Positions 51,295 to 60,903 of a stretch of DNA of 64,000 nt are shown in pieces; within the stretch, counting starts at the first letter, position 1; every line of letters begins with the position of its first letter. The notes under the pieces were generated by a model. That model saw only the letters and a list, made by a program, of their open reading frames with translations, was not told the origin of the DNA and made no database searches. A program made the translations under genes and the position numbers. The stretch comes from Exiguobacterium sp. s146 (GTDB lineage Bacteria; Bacillota; Bacilli; Exiguobacteriales; Exiguobacteriaceae), in assembly GCF_018618415.1 (NCBI RefSeq), contig NZ_JACSMA010000001.1:310001-374000 (forward strand), given 5' to 3'.

Positions 51295-51645
51295 ATGAAT
51301 GAATCATTATTTATTCAATTGCTTAGCATGACGTTCCAATCGTTCTCATACTGGATGTTCGCGACGTTGTTCATCGCCTTGGCAGGCTACGTCGTCTTCT
51401 ATATGTGGGACCGCGAGTTTGCGATTGAGTATCGGACGCTGTGGCGCAAGTTCTACTATTTGACGTTTGCAGCGTTCGTCTTGTTTGGCTTAATCGTTGA
51501 AGCGTTCACGTTCGACGCCGCTTGGGCGCTCGCTGGGATCGCCATCGTCATCGCCGTCCTTGACTTTGGGGTGCTCGTCACGCCGGGCAAGGAACCAGAA
51601 ATCATCGAAATCGACATGACAAAACCCCTTACGGAAGAACAGTGA
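51295..51645 (+). CDS. Small membrane protein
   Basis: 116 residues with three predicted helices (about 16-36, 52-70, 74-94) and an acidic C-terminal tail (PEIIEIDMTKPLTEEQ). A DREFAIEYRTLWRKFYY loop joins the first two. Family not recognised. AAGGAGCG precedes the ATG by 8-9 bases. Transcribed alone; its stop lies within the terminator that faces galE. Confidence 0.75.
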   Translation: MNESLFIQLLSMTFQSFSYWMFATLFIALAGYVVFYMWDREFAIEYRTLWRKFYYLTFAAFVLFGLIVEAFTFDAAWALAGIAIVIAVLDFGVLVTPGKEPEIIEIDMTKPLTEEQ

Positions 51646-51667
51646 TGTTCTCGTAAGGGGTTTTTCT
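51621..51667. terminator. Bidirectional terminator between the small membrane protein gene and galE
   Basis: AAAACCCCTTACG and CGTAAGGGGTTTTT pair around a loop that includes AGAAC/GTTCT; both genes end in it. Confidence 0.88.
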
Positions 51668-52683
51668 TATGCCCGGTAACCGTTCGGATTGTTCGATTGC
51701 CAGTTCCAGGCGTCACGGCACATGGCGCGAACGTCATGTTTTGCTTCCCAGCCGAGCGCTTGTTTCGACTTCGACGGGTCAGCGAAGCAGATGGCGATAT
51801 CGCCCGGGCGACGTGGTGTCACTTTGTAAGGAACAGGTTTACCACTCTCGGCCTCGAACGCTTGGACGAGGTCGAGTACGCTGTAACCTGTGCCCGTTCC
51901 GAGGTTGAACGCTTCGGCACCAGTGTGATCCATGACGTAGTCGAGCGCCTTCAAGTGACCCTCGGCCAAGTCGACGACGTGGATATAGTCGCGGACGCCG
52001 GTGCCGTCCGGTGTGTCGTAATCATCACCGAATACGCTCAATTCGTTCAAGCGACCGACGGCGACTTGCGTGATGTACGGCATTAAGTTGTTCGGGATGT
52101 CGAACGGATCCTCACCGATACGACCCGATTCATGGGCGCCGATCGGGTTGAAGTAACGCAAGAGCGCAATGCTCCATGACGGGTCAGCCACGGCGAGGTC
52201 ACGCATGATGTCTTCTATCATCAGTTTCGTGCGACCGTATGGGTTCGTCGCGCTAAGCGGGAACGACTCGTCAATAGGTGTCCGTTCCGGCATACCATAT
52301 ACAGTCGCCGAAGAGCTGAAAACGATCCGTTTCACGTCGAACGCATTCATGACTTCAAGTAACACGGTCGTGCCGACGACGTTGTTCTCGTAATAGCGGA
52401 GTGGTTCTGATACGGATTCACCGACAGCTTTCAGTCCAGCAAAGTGGATGACGGCATCGATTGTATGTGTCAAAAAGATTTGTTCGAGTAACTCACGATC
52501 AAGGATATCGCCGAGGTAGAATGTGACTGACTTTCCGGTCATTTCTTCAACACGTTCGAGTGCTTCACGACGACTGTTTGATAAGTTGTCGAGGACGATA
52601 ACGTCCTGTCCTGCCTCAAGTAATTGTAAGACGGTATGGGTACCGATATAACCGGCACCACCTGTGACTAAAATGGTGGTCAT
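51667..52683 (-). CDS. galE: UDP-glucose 4-epimerase GalE
   Basis: 338 residues of the short-chain dehydrogenase fold. The NAD motif is [19 protein letters not shown]; the catalytic Ser-Tyr-Lys are in FSSSATVYG and [12 protein letters not shown]. It interconverts UDP-glucose and UDP-galactose, supplying galactose for surface polymers made by the nearby exopolysaccharide genes. AAGGAG is eight bases before ATG 52683. Transcribed opposite to the exopolysaccharide operon. Confidence 0.95.
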   Translation of the reverse strand: MTTILVTGGAGYIGTHTVLQLLEAGQDVIVLDNLSNSRREALERVEEMTGKSVTFYLGDILDRELLEQIFLTHTIDAVIHFAGLKAVGESVSEPLRYYENNVVGTTVLLEVMNAFDVKRIVFSSSATVYGMPERTPIDESFPLSATNPYGRTKLMIEDIMRDLAVADPSWSIALLRYFNPIGAHESGRIGEDPFDIPNNLMPYITQVAVGRLNELSVFGDDYDTPDGTGVRDYIHVVDLAEGHLKALDYVMDHTGAEAFNLGTGTGYSVLDLVQAFEAESGKPVPYKVTPRRPGDIAICFADPSKSKQALGWEAKHDVRAMCRDAWNWQSNNPNGYRA

Positions 52684-52716
52684 ATGAATAACTCCTTCCA
52701 AAAACCCTCTATATGA

Positions 52717-53949
52717 TTACTTCTCTGTTAAACGTACGCGTGTCTGTCCGTTCGTACCTTCGAATAAGCGGAGTGAATATGTTTCACTCTCGTAAACCAC
52801 TGCATCCTCCGTCTCAAGGACGGGTTCGCCGAGCGAACTGAAGGCGTCGCGTGTCGTTTGCGTGTTCGTCCAATCGATGGCATGAACCTTATCTTGTTGA
52901 ATGACGAAGAAACCACCGTTATAGAACGCGTAGGCGTTCAACGCATCCGTCTCCCGACCATAAGGAGCGCCGATTGTTTCAGTGAGACCTGCTTCGTTCA
53001 TCGCGAAGAAATCAGGAATCGATTCACCGAGCCAGTCGTTGTCCAAGTTCGTGTTCACCCAATCAAGCAGAGTGCTGTCCGTCAACTCGCGCGTCGGCCA
53101 TTCTTTCGTGACGGCGTCAAGTGGGGCCCAAGCGGTTGTCCCATCTAAATCCACTTCGACGTGGTTGTTTTCTTCCTTCATAACTTCGTATCGGTCGCCG
53201 ATATCTCCTATATAGGTAACCGTTGTGCCGTTTGGCTCTGAGACGAGATTGACGTTTTTTGAAGCGAGCCAGACGTAGTTCGTCTCCGGCTCTTGGACGA
53301 CCGGTTCAGGGTCTGGTTTTGGTGTTTCCTCAACGACGGTGGCTTCTTGTTTTGGTTCCAATAAGTCCATTACATATGGATACCCGAGATAACCGCCTCC
53401 TATGAGTAAAGCGAGAAAGAAAAGCACACCAATCCATTTGCCAGACTTTCGGCGTGGACGGGCCGGTTCAATCGTGCGTTGGTACTTGGCGCGTTCGGCA
53501 CGTGATGGGACTGGCACTTCTGGCGTATAACGTGGCTTTGAAGCAGTTGGCTTGTCTTCTACTTTTGGAGCATCAACTGTGGTTGATTTAGGCACTGTTT
53601 CTGTCGACTTATCGACTACTGGAGTCTCATTGACCGTTGTCTTGTCAACTGGTGCCGATTGTAGGACAGTCGCTTCTTTGTTCAACACGGTGTCATACAT
53701 CTCAAGTAAAGAGACATAGTATGGAAGAAACGTAGCATCTTTTTTGCCGTCTTTAATCCAGGCGGCGAAGTCAGTAGCCGATTTTTCTTCTTTTGGTAGT
53801 GCATTGTTTACCGAACCTGTTAGTTCTTCAAAGGACACGCTTAACGATTTTCCGTCCCCTAAATTTTGTTTAATGGTATCTTGCAGTTTTGTACGTGTTG
53901 CCGCATTTGTTTCTGCATACAACTGGAGTAGGCGCTCACTAACGTGCAC
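52717..53949 (-). CDS. Membrane protein with extracellular SH3-like domain
   Basis: 410 residues. An N-terminal cytoplasmic region (about 1-85) is helical, then a Thr/Pro/Lys-rich linker with PEVPVPSRAERAKYQRTIEP, then one helix near 173-193 (WIGVLFFLALLIGGGYLGY). Outside follow an acidic Pro-rich spacer, an SH3b-like domain (KNVNLVSEPNGTTVTYIGDIGDRYEVMKEENN) and a C-terminal domain of about 130 residues. The start is GTG with AAGGAGGAG eight bases upstream. Resembles cell-wall-sensing or scaffold proteins; specific role unknown. The long linker is typical of type II orientation spanning the wall. Confidence 0.75.
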   Translation of the reverse strand: MHVSERLLQLYAETNAATRTKLQDTIKQNLGDGKSLSVSFEELTGSVNNALPKEEKSATDFAAWIKDGKKDATFLPYYVSLLEMYDTVLNKEATVLQSAPVDKTTVNETPVVDKSTETVPKSTTVDAPKVEDKPTASKPRYTPEVPVPSRAERAKYQRTIEPARPRRKSGKWIGVLFFLALLIGGGYLGYPYVMDLLEPKQEATVVEETPKPDPEPVVQEPETNYVWLASKNVNLVSEPNGTTVTYIGDIGDRYEVMKEENNHVEVDLDGTTAWAPLDAVTKEWPTRELTDSTLLDWVNTNLDNDWLGESIPDFFAMNEAGLTETIGAPYGRETDALNAYAFYNGGFFVIQQDKVHAIDWTNTQTTRDAFSSLGEPVLETEDAVVYESETYSLRLFEGTNGQTRVRLTEK

Positions 53950-54053
53950 TATTGTCTCCTCCTTTTGTTAAGTTCTTCCTAACAAAGTTTATCAGATTTA
54001 CATACCAAAAAACCCAAATTTTAAAAAAATGGGTCATCAATTGTGAGGATTTT

Positions 54054-54062
54054 TGCTATAAT
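54054..54062 (+). promoter_or_regulatory. Extended -10 promoter of the exopolysaccharide operon
   Basis: TGCTATAAT is an extended -10 (TGN plus TATAAT). The -35 at the expected distance is poor, as is usual for this class. The operon start codon lies about 85 bases downstream. Confidence 0.5.
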
Positions 54063-54145
54063 GTTTTGGTATTGACATTGTTAAATATTATCTGCGGAAT
54101 TTTTCCAGTAGTGACTTTAGAGAACAGAGGAGAGAAAACACGAGT

Positions 54146-54865
54146 ATGAAAGAAGAAACAATTTCTATTGGAGAATTATTCTCCATCTTAAAGCGAAGCA
54201 AATTGCTCATCGCTAGTTTAGCAATTATCGCGGCACTCATCGCCTTTTTAGCTAGTTCGTTCGTGATTAGTCCGACATACGAAGCGTCAACACAGGTTCT
54301 CGTTGCACCGAAACAATCTGAACAATCGATTGATTTAGGTCAAGTTCAATCTTCAATTAACTTGGTCAACACATATCGTGTGATCATTCAAAGCCCGGCC
54401 ATTTTAGAGCAAGTTCAAGAAAATGTAGTGGGTGCTCCGGAGAACATCAGTAATTTAATCACGGTCAATAGTGAACAAAATTCTCAGGTTATCAATATTA
54501 AAGTCCAACATACAAACCCAGTTTTAGCGACAGATATTGCCAACGAAATCAGTGATGTCTTCTCAAAAGAAGTTCCAGAATTGATGAGTGTTGATAATGT
54601 CAAAGTTCTTTCAAAGGCATCGGTCCCAATGTTCCCGGTAAAGCCGAACATTTTATTAAATACAGCGATTGCATCAGTTCTTGGATTAATGATTGGTGTA
54701 GCCATCGCATTCCTTAAAGTGGTGTTGGATCGCCGGATTAAGACGGAACAAGACGTTGAAAACATCTTGGAACTCCCGGTTCTTGGATCGATTCCTGTCA
54801 TCGATAAAGTTGAAATGCGTCAACAACGTCAAGCTAACGTGAAAGGTGAACAAGCCCATGTTTAA
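54146..54865 (+). CDS. Wzz/CapA-type polysaccharide chain-length and kinase-modulator protein
   Basis: 239 residues with two helices (about 25-45 and 174-195), the Wzz topology. The N-terminal EETISIGELFSILKRSKLLI and the Pro-rich PVKPNILLNTAIASVLGLMIG before the second helix are typical of YwqC/TkmA and CapA. It activates the tyrosine kinase encoded next and controls polymer length and export. It overlaps the kinase gene by eight bases. Confidence 0.9.
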   Translation: MKEETISIGELFSILKRSKLLIASLAIIAALIAFLASSFVISPTYEASTQVLVAPKQSEQSIDLGQVQSSINLVNTYRVIIQSPAILEQVQENVVGAPENISNLITVNSEQNSQVINIKVQHTNPVLATDIANEISDVFSKEVPELMSVDNVKVLSKASVPMFPVKPNILLNTAIASVLGLMIGVAIAFLKVVLDRRIKTEQDVENILELPVLGSIPVIDKVEMRQQRQANVKGEQAHV

Positions 54866-55574
54866 ATTCGGAAAAAAGAAACATAAGCACGTTCAATATG
54901 ACAAAACAGGACGGGATTTAATCACCCTTCTTAAACCGAAGTCACCGATTTCAGAGCAATATCGCACAATCCGGACGAACTTAGAATTTACCGCTGTAGA
55001 TGATGATTTACAAACAATGGTTATTACCTCAGCCTCATCGGGTGAAGGGAAGTCGACCACTTCGTCTAATCTTGCTGTCGTCTACGCACAGCAAGGTAAG
55101 AAAGTTTTGCTCGTCGACTGTGACATGCGCCGCCCGACAGCCCACTTCACGTTCCGTCTTTCGAACGGTATTGGTCTTTCTACCGTGTTAGCGAAAAAGA
55201 CAACCGTTGAAAAAGCGACGCACTCGACTCAAGTCGAAAACCTCGATTTGATTGCGGCTGGTCCAATTCCACCAAATCCGTCAGAGTTGTTGTCATCAAA
55301 AATGATGGATCGTGTCTTAGAAGAACTTCGAGCAAATTATGACGTCATCATTTTAGACGCTCCTCCGATGATGCAAGTGGCGGATACACGTCTTTTGGCA
55401 CGCAAAGTGGATGGTGTCGTCCTCGTCGTCGGTTGTGATAAGTCAGACCGTCAAATGGTTGTCAAAGCAAAAGAACAATTGACGCTCGCGGAGGCACACA
55501 TTCTTGGGGTTGTCTTGAATAAACGTGAACCGCAAGGCAGCGACGATTACTATTACTATTACGCATACGAATAA
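54858..55574 (+). CDS. CpsD/CapB-type bacterial tyrosine kinase
   Basis: 238 residues. Walker A SASSGEGKSTTSSNLA, Walker A' LLVDCDMRRPTAHFTF and Walker B VIILDAPPM identify a BY-kinase. The C terminus carries the autophosphorylated tyrosine cluster DDYYYYYAYE. It works with the upstream modulator and the PHP phosphatase to control exopolysaccharide assembly. ATG 54858 has AAAGGTG nine bases upstream; the GTG at 54846 would overlap that site. Confidence 0.93.
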   Translation: MFKFGKKKHKHVQYDKTGRDLITLLKPKSPISEQYRTIRTNLEFTAVDDDLQTMVITSASSGEGKSTTSSNLAVVYAQQGKKVLLVDCDMRRPTAHFTFRLSNGIGLSTVLAKKTTVEKATHSTQVENLDLIAAGPIPPNPSELLSSKMMDRVLEELRANYDVIILDAPPMMQVADTRLLARKVDGVVLVVGCDKSDRQMVVKAKEQLTLAEAHILGVVLNKREPQGSDDYYYYYAYE

Positions 55575-55588
55575 AAGGAGAGCGTGCC

Positions 55589-56356
55589 ATGATTGATATC
55601 CATTGTCACTTATTGCCGGCCGTTGATGACGGTCCGGAAACAGTCGAACAAGCGGTCGAAATGGCGAAACGCGCCGTAAGTGAAGGGGTGACCGCAATCG
55701 TGGTCACCCCCCACGCGTTTCACCCGCAGTTTGACACAAGTCAGCTCGATGTAGCAAATGCTGTCGCGAGATTACAAAATGTTTTGCGGCAAGAAGGAAT
55801 CGACCTGGATTTATATACAGGGCAAGAAATTCGAGTTTTTGGAGACCTTGCTGAATCATTAGAGCAAAGAAAGGCATTATCACTCGCCGGATCTCGTTAC
55901 GTTTTAGTGGAGTTTCCGAGTGATTCAGTGCCAGCCTATGCGGAACAACTCTTCTTTAGCCTTCAAACGGAAGGCTATACACCCGTCATCGCTCACCCAG
56001 AAAGGAATAAAGAATTTGCTACAAATCCAAAACGATTGATGGACTTCGTCTCGTCTGGAGCACTCTCACAAATCACGACGAGTAGCTTGACTGGCGAGTT
56101 CGGCCAAAATGTGAAGGAACTAGCATTCGCTTACCTTCGTAACGGATTAAGTCACTTGCTTGCATCAGACGCTCATAGTACTGGCCGTCGAACCTTCTAT
56201 TGGACCGAAGTTGAAAAGGTTGTTCGCGAAGAACTTGGTCAAGATAAGTGGGAGAATTACGTAATCAATGCGGAAGCAGTTATGAAAGATGAGTTTGTAT
56301 TCATTGATCCACCAACATTACCGACTAAAAATTGGCGAGGAAAATGGAAAAAATAA
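55589..56356 (+). CDS. CpsB/YwqE-type PHP-domain tyrosine phosphatase
   Basis: 255 residues. The PHP start MIDIHCHLLPAVDDGP carries the metal-binding HxH; further motifs are TPHAFHPQFD, IAHPERNKEF and LASDAHSTGRR. It removes phosphate from the tyrosine cluster of the kinase encoded 14 bases upstream. RBS AAAGGAGAG. The three-gene regulatory set precedes the biosynthetic genes. Confidence 0.93.
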   Translation: MIDIHCHLLPAVDDGPETVEQAVEMAKRAVSEGVTAIVVTPHAFHPQFDTSQLDVANAVARLQNVLRQEGIDLDLYTGQEIRVFGDLAESLEQRKALSLAGSRYVLVEFPSDSVPAYAEQLFFSLQTEGYTPVIAHPERNKEFATNPKRLMDFVSSGALSQITTSSLTGEFGQNVKELAFAYLRNGLSHLLASDAHSTGRRTFYWTEVEKVVREELGQDKWENYVINAEAVMKDEFVFIDPPTLPTKNWRGKWKK

Positions 56357-56501
56357 TTTACTTATTGTCAAAGAGTAGTTATTGAAAATCCATCTAAAAT
56401 ATAATTCTTTTGTCGACAACTGTCGAACGATTTTAGGTTTATTTTACTCCTTGTATGTTTTTATATTAGGTCGAAAGTGATAATCTTAATTTATAATTTT
56501 G

Positions 56502-56527
56502 AAAGGATGTAAGTTACATCCTTTTTT
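56502..56527 (+). terminator. Terminator/attenuator between the phosphatase gene and galU
   Basis: AAAGGATGT (56502-56510) pairs with ACATCCTTT (56516-56524) around AAGTT, followed by TTT. It lies 50 bases before galU, downstream of promoter-like TATATT, so it may act as a leader attenuator as well as an end of the kinase unit. Confidence 0.8.
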
Positions 56528-56576
56528 CTATGAATCATACAGGAAATATATATTTATCCATAAAGGAGTGGTTTAA

Positions 56577-57476
56577 ATGACAACTAAACGAGTGAAAAAA
56601 GCAGTCATCCCGGCAGCAGGTCTCGGTACACGTTTTTTACCGGCAACGAAAGCGATGCCGAAAGAAATGTTACCAATCGTAGATAAGCCGACAATTCAAT
56701 ATATTATCGAAGAGGCAGTCGAATCAGGTATTGAAGACATTTTAATTGTCACTGGTAAAGGTAAACGAGCGATTGAAGATCATTTCGATTCGGTACCAGA
56801 ACTTGAGCAACAATTGATTGAAAAAGGAAAATCAGAATTTTTAAAACTCGTCGAAGAAACAACTAACATTAATATTCATTTCATCCGTCAATCAAAACCG
56901 ATGGGACTAGGACATGCGGTTCTTCAAGCAAAAGCATTCGTCGGAGACGAGCCGTTTGTTGTTATGCTTGGTGATGATATTGTGCAAGCAGAGATTCCTT
57001 GTACGAAACAATTAATCAAACAATACAACAAAACAGAGAGCTCGATTATCGGTGTGCAACCGGTATCTCACGAAGTGACACATCGTTATGGTATCGTCGA
57101 CCCGCAAACGTCGCTAGAAGGTGGGTTACATAAAGTTGAGTCGTTCGTTGAGAAACCGGCACCGGGGACAGAGCCTTCAAACCTCGCTATTCTTGGCCGT
57201 TACTTATTTACACCCCAAATTTTTAAGTTTTTAGAGACACAAGTTCCAGGAGCTGGTGGGGAAATCCAGTTAACAGATGCGATTACACGTTTGAATGAAG
57301 TGCAACGTGTCTTCGCTTATGAATTCACAGGAAAGCGCTATGATGTCGGAGAGAAGCTCGGCTTCATCCAAACGACACTAGAGTTTGCTTTAGCGCGAGA
57401 AGATTTGCGTAAGGACGTGTTGAAGATGATCACGCAACTAGTAGAAGAAAATGCTGCAATGAATGTAGTCAACTAA
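56577..57476 (+). CDS. galU: UTP-glucose-1-phosphate uridylyltransferase
   Basis: 299 residues. The nucleotide-binding motif is [30 protein letters not shown]-type [14 protein letters not shown] and [10 protein letters not shown] (metal site) follow. It makes UDP-glucose, the precursor for GalE and the dehydrogenase at the right edge. AAAGGAGTGG precedes the ATG. It may form the first gene of a sub-operon after the attenuator. Confidence 0.95.
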   Translation: MTTKRVKKAVIPAAGLGTRFLPATKAMPKEMLPIVDKPTIQYIIEEAVESGIEDILIVTGKGKRAIEDHFDSVPELEQQLIEKGKSEFLKLVEETTNINIHFIRQSKPMGLGHAVLQAKAFVGDEPFVVMLGDDIVQAEIPCTKQLIKQYNKTESSIIGVQPVSHEVTHRYGIVDPQTSLEGGLHKVESFVEKPAPGTEPSNLAILGRYLFTPQIFKFLETQVPGAGGEIQLTDAITRLNEVQRVFAYEFTGKRYDVGEKLGFIQTTLEFALAREDLRKDVLKMITQLVEENAAMNVVN

Positions 57477-57491
57477 AGGGAGGGAAAGTAA

Positions 57492-59384
57492 TTGTCAATT
57501 CCTGAACTAGGTCGAAAATCATTTCGGACAAGCGTATTAGTAGTTCTTGATGTTTTTGCAATTCTATCTTCAATGTTCGTGACGTACTTTTTCTTGTACC
57601 CTATTGAATTTATTGAAAATGTAGATCGGAATCATTTCGTAGAGTCTGCTTTACTATATAGCGCATTATTTATCGTCATGGCCGGTATCAGCCGCTTGTA
57701 TCGAGTTGCATGGCGCTTTGCAAGTATGTCCGAAGCCATTCGTCTTGCTGTTACTCTTATTATGAGCACGTTAACTTTGTACTTTCTTCAATTTGCTGTT
57801 TACGGGGAAGCGATGGAAAGAATGTTGTTCCTTAGTTTTTGTCTCTCTCTCTTACTATTAGGTGGTATTCGTTTAGGGTCACGAATTTACGTGACGTGGA
57901 AACAAGATCGTCGTTTAATTCTAGGTGCACGAAAGATTAATCGTCGTAAATCTGAAAAACGAACTTTAATTGTTGGAGCTGGTCAAGCTGGTCGAATGCT
58001 AGTCCGTCAAATTAATCAGTCAGATAATCATCGCATGCATCCAGTAGGATTCATTGATGATAATAGTCATCTCCAAAATTTAACTGTTAATGGAGTGAAG
58101 GTGTTGGGGACACTTGAAGAATTAGAGAGTGTAGTCGAACATCATGCGATTGATAAAATTGTATTCGCTATCCCATCTATGAATTATCAAGAACGTCTCA
58201 TAGTTATTAAACGTGCGAAAGCAATTTGTACAAATGTTCATACGTTGCCGATGATTGAAGAAGTCGCAGCCGGTAAAGTTGCGGTCAATCAAATGCGTCA
58301 AGTATCAATTGACGATCTTCTCGGCCGTGAACCAGTTGAACTTGATATTTCGGGTATTCAATCAGAGGTTGAAAATAAAACGGTGCTCGTCACAGGTGCA
58401 GGAGGCTCGATTGGTTCTGAAATTTGTCGCCAAATTTTGAAATTCAATCCTGAACGCTTGTTATTACTCGGTCACGGTGAAAATAGCATTTATTTGATTG
58501 AACGTGAGTTAAGAGAACTAAATTTAGATGTAGAACTCATCCCGGTCATTGCAGATGTTCAGGACGTTGAACGGTTACGCGACATCTTTATGAGACATTC
58601 GCCGCATCTCGTTTTCCATGCGGCGGCGCACAAACATGTCCCTTTAATGGAAGCGAATCCGCATGAAGCAGTTAAAAATAATATTTATGGTACAAAAAAC
58701 GTCGCTGAAATAGCAGATGAATACGGTGCGTCTCGCTTTGTCATGATTTCAACCGATAAAGCGGTCAATCCAACTAACGTCATGGGCTCGACGAAACGAG
58801 TCGCTGAGATGATTATTCAAAATTTGGCAAAGAAAAGTCATACAAAATACGCTGTCGTCCGCTTTGGAAATGTGTTGGGGAGTCGTGGATCGGTTATTCC
58901 TTTATTTAAAACACAGATTGAAAAAGGTGGACCAGTCACGGTGACTCATCCTGATATGACCCGTTATTTCATGACGATTCCTGAAGCAAGTCGTCTTGTC
59001 ATTCAAGCGGGAACGCTTGCGGATGGAGGCGAAGTATTCGTTCTCGATATGGGAGAACCGGTAAAAATTGTTGATCTTGCTCGAAACATGATTAAGTTAA
59101 GTGGCTTTACGGAAGAACAGATTCCGATTGCTTTTAGCGGTATTCGTCCAGGAGAAAAAATGTTTGAGGAGTTGCTGAAAGAAGGAGAAGTTCACCCAGA
59201 AGCAGTATATCCCAAAATTTTTACTGGAATTGTGACGGAAGAGACGAATATGGCTGAAAAACTTGCACGTATGAATGAATTAATGACTAGCGAAGCACTC
59301 AGTTTATATCTTGTTAACTGGGCAAACGATTGTCTGGATTTAAATAATTTGAATGTAAATAAAAACTTACATGAGACAGTCTAA
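57492..59384 (+). CDS. CapD/EpsC-like membrane-bound UDP-sugar 4,6-dehydratase
   Basis: 630 residues. Four N-terminal helices (about 13-120), a Rossmann-like CoA-binding domain (TLIVGAGQAGRMLVRQI) and a C-terminal SDR domain (VLVTGAGGSIGSEICRQIL, then HAAAHKHVPLMEANP and MISTDKAVNPTNVMGSTKR). The SxDK arrangement in place of YxxxK is typical of the PglF/CapD branch acting on UDP-GlcNAc. It likely supplies the 4-keto sugar for the first lipid-linked residue. TTG start with GGGAGGGA upstream. Confidence 0.9.
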   Translation: MSIPELGRKSFRTSVLVVLDVFAILSSMFVTYFFLYPIEFIENVDRNHFVESALLYSALFIVMAGISRLYRVAWRFASMSEAIRLAVTLIMSTLTLYFLQFAVYGEAMERMLFLSFCLSLLLLGGIRLGSRIYVTWKQDRRLILGARKINRRKSEKRTLIVGAGQAGRMLVRQINQSDNHRMHPVGFIDDNSHLQNLTVNGVKVLGTLEELESVVEHHAIDKIVFAIPSMNYQERLIVIKRAKAICTNVHTLPMIEEVAAGKVAVNQMRQVSIDDLLGREPVELDISGIQSEVENKTVLVTGAGGSIGSEICRQILKFNPERLLLLGHGENSIYLIERELRELNLDVELIPVIADVQDVERLRDIFMRHSPHLVFHAAAHKHVPLMEANPHEAVKNNIYGTKNVAEIADEYGASRFVMISTDKAVNPTNVMGSTKRVAEMIIQNLAKKSHTKYAVVRFGNVLGSRGSVIPLFKTQIEKGGPVTVTHPDMTRYFMTIPEASRLVIQAGTLADGGEVFVLDMGEPVKIVDLARNMIKLSGFTEEQIPIAFSGIRPGEKMFEELLKEGEVHPEAVYPKIFTGIVTEETNMAEKLARMNELMTSEALSLYLVNWANDCLDLNNLNVNKNLHETV

Positions 59385-59400
59385 TAATGGAGGGTCAGTA

Positions 59401-60033
59401 ATGCCGTATAGTGAAAAAAAACGAAAAATTGACTTTATACTTTCTTTAATCGGATTGATTTTACTGTCACCATTATTTATAGGAATTATGGTCGCTATTA
59501 AATTGGAGTCGAAAGGCCCGGTTTTTTTTAAGCAAAAACGTATTGGACTTCATCGAACGCCTTTCAATATTTTAAAGTTTCGCACGATGCGTATTGATGC
59601 ACCCAAAGATATGCCAACTCATTTATTAACAGATCCAGACCGATATATTACGAAAATCGGCAAGTTTCTTCGAAAAACGAGTCTCGATGAATTACCACAA
59701 ATCATTAATATTTTAAAAGGTGAGATGGCAGTAATTGGACCACGTCCAGCACTTTGGAACCAATATGATTTGATTGATGAGCGTGAAAAGTATGAAGTTC
59801 ATAGTATATTACCTGGCCTTACAGGATGGGCACAAATCAATGGGAGAGACGAAATACCAATTGAACTCAAAGCCAAAATGGACGGTGACTATGTCAAAAA
59901 AATGTCATTAAAACTAGATGCTTATTGTTTTGTAAAAACCATTTTCAGTGTTTTGAAAAGCGAAGGAGTGTTAGAAGGTGGTACTGGAATGATGAGTAAG
60001 GAAGTTGCAACTGCGAAGGAAAAAGAAAAGTGA
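59401..60033 (+). CDS. Undecaprenyl-phosphate sugar phosphotransferase (monotopic PGT)
   Basis: 210 residues. One N-terminal helix (FILSLIGLILLSPLFIGIMVAI) followed by the short PGT core: GPVFFKQKRIGLHRTPFNILKFRTMR, RKTSLDELPQ with the catalytic Asp-Glu, and IGPRPALWNQ. It transfers the first sugar phosphate to the lipid carrier, starting the repeat unit. GGAGGGTC precedes ATG 59401. It overlaps the next gene by four bases (GTGA). Confidence 0.93.
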   Translation: MPYSEKKRKIDFILSLIGLILLSPLFIGIMVAIKLESKGPVFFKQKRIGLHRTPFNILKFRTMRIDAPKDMPTHLLTDPDRYITKIGKFLRKTSLDELPQIINILKGEMAVIGPRPALWNQYDLIDEREKYEVHSILPGLTGWAQINGRDEIPIELKAKMDGDYVKKMSLKLDAYCFVKTIFSVLKSEGVLEGGTGMMSKEVATAKEKEK

Positions 60034-60890
60034 AGAAAGTACTAGTGGTTGGGAAAAATAGTTATGTAGGTCAAGAGTTAAATAAATGGATTACAAATAA
60101 ATACTCTAGTCAAATTAAATTGGATCTCGTAGGCTCAAAAAACGGAGAATGGGAAACTATAGAATTTTCTAAGTATGATTCAATAATACATGTGGCTGGA
60201 ATTGCACATATCAGAGAAAAAAAAAGTAATGAAAATATTTATAAAGAAATCAATACAAATTTGGCTGAATCTGTTGCTAAAAAAGCGAAAAAAGCAGGTG
60301 TTAAGCAATTTGTATTTTTAAGTTCAATGAGTGTATACGGATTAACAACAGGTGTGATTACTAGAAACACTAAGGCGATACCTAATTCTTATTATGGGAA
60401 ATCTAAATTGGAAGCTGAACATAAAATTAAAAATCTAGTAGATGATAACTTTACTTTGGCAATTGTTAGACCTCCTATGATTTACGGATTGGGATGTAAG
60501 GGTAATTATCAAAAAATATCAAAAATGTCTAAAATAACACCTTTTTTCCCGAAAGTAAACAATTCAAGAAGCATGCTGCATATTTATAATCTTACAGAAT
60601 TACTATCTATAATTATATTAAATCAAAAGTCAGGTTACTTTTTCCCTCAGAATAAAGAATATGTCGATGTTGGTGACTTAGTGATAACTATTGGGGAAAT
60701 ACACTTTCATAAGATTTATTTGATAAGAGGTTTAAAGAAAATCATAAATAATATACGATTAAACGTTTTTGAAAAAGTCTTTGGTAATCTAATTTATGAA
60801 AAAGAAATGTCTTTACTAGATGAAGATTATCATGTGATTGATTACTATAATAGCGTTGTTATATCAGAAAAACAGTCGAAACTCAACTAG
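60030..60890 (+). CDS. NAD-dependent epimerase/dehydratase family protein
   Basis: 286 residues. SDR motif VLVVGKNSYVGQELNKW; catalytic Ser and YxxxK in LSSMSVYGL and SYYGKSKLEAE. The N-terminal glycine motif is relaxed (G-K-N-S-Y-V-G), so nucleotide binding is probable but the substrate, likely a nucleotide sugar, is unknown. GTG start overlaps the previous stop. From here the sequence is markedly AT-rich, around 30 percent GC by eye, unlike the kinase genes upstream. Confidence 0.82.
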   Translation: MKKVLVVGKNSYVGQELNKWITNKYSSQIKLDLVGSKNGEWETIEFSKYDSIIHVAGIAHIREKKSNENIYKEINTNLAESVAKKAKKAGVKQFVFLSSMSVYGLTTGVITRNTKAIPNSYYGKSKLEAEHKIKNLVDDNFTLAIVRPPMIYGLGCKGNYQKISKMSKITPFFPKVNNSRSMLHIYNLTELLSIIILNQKSGYFFPQNKEYVDVGDLVITIGEIHFHKIYLIRGLKKIINNIRLNVFEKVFGNLIYEKEMSLLDEDYHVIDYYNSVVISEKQSKLN

Positions 60891-60903
60891 AATGGAGATT
60901 TAA

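Noticed and set aside
54072-54100. TTGACA at 54072-54077 as -35 of the exopolysaccharide operon
   Set aside because: The hexamer 17 bases downstream is CGGAAT, not a -10; the extended -10 at 54054-54062 is a better candidate.
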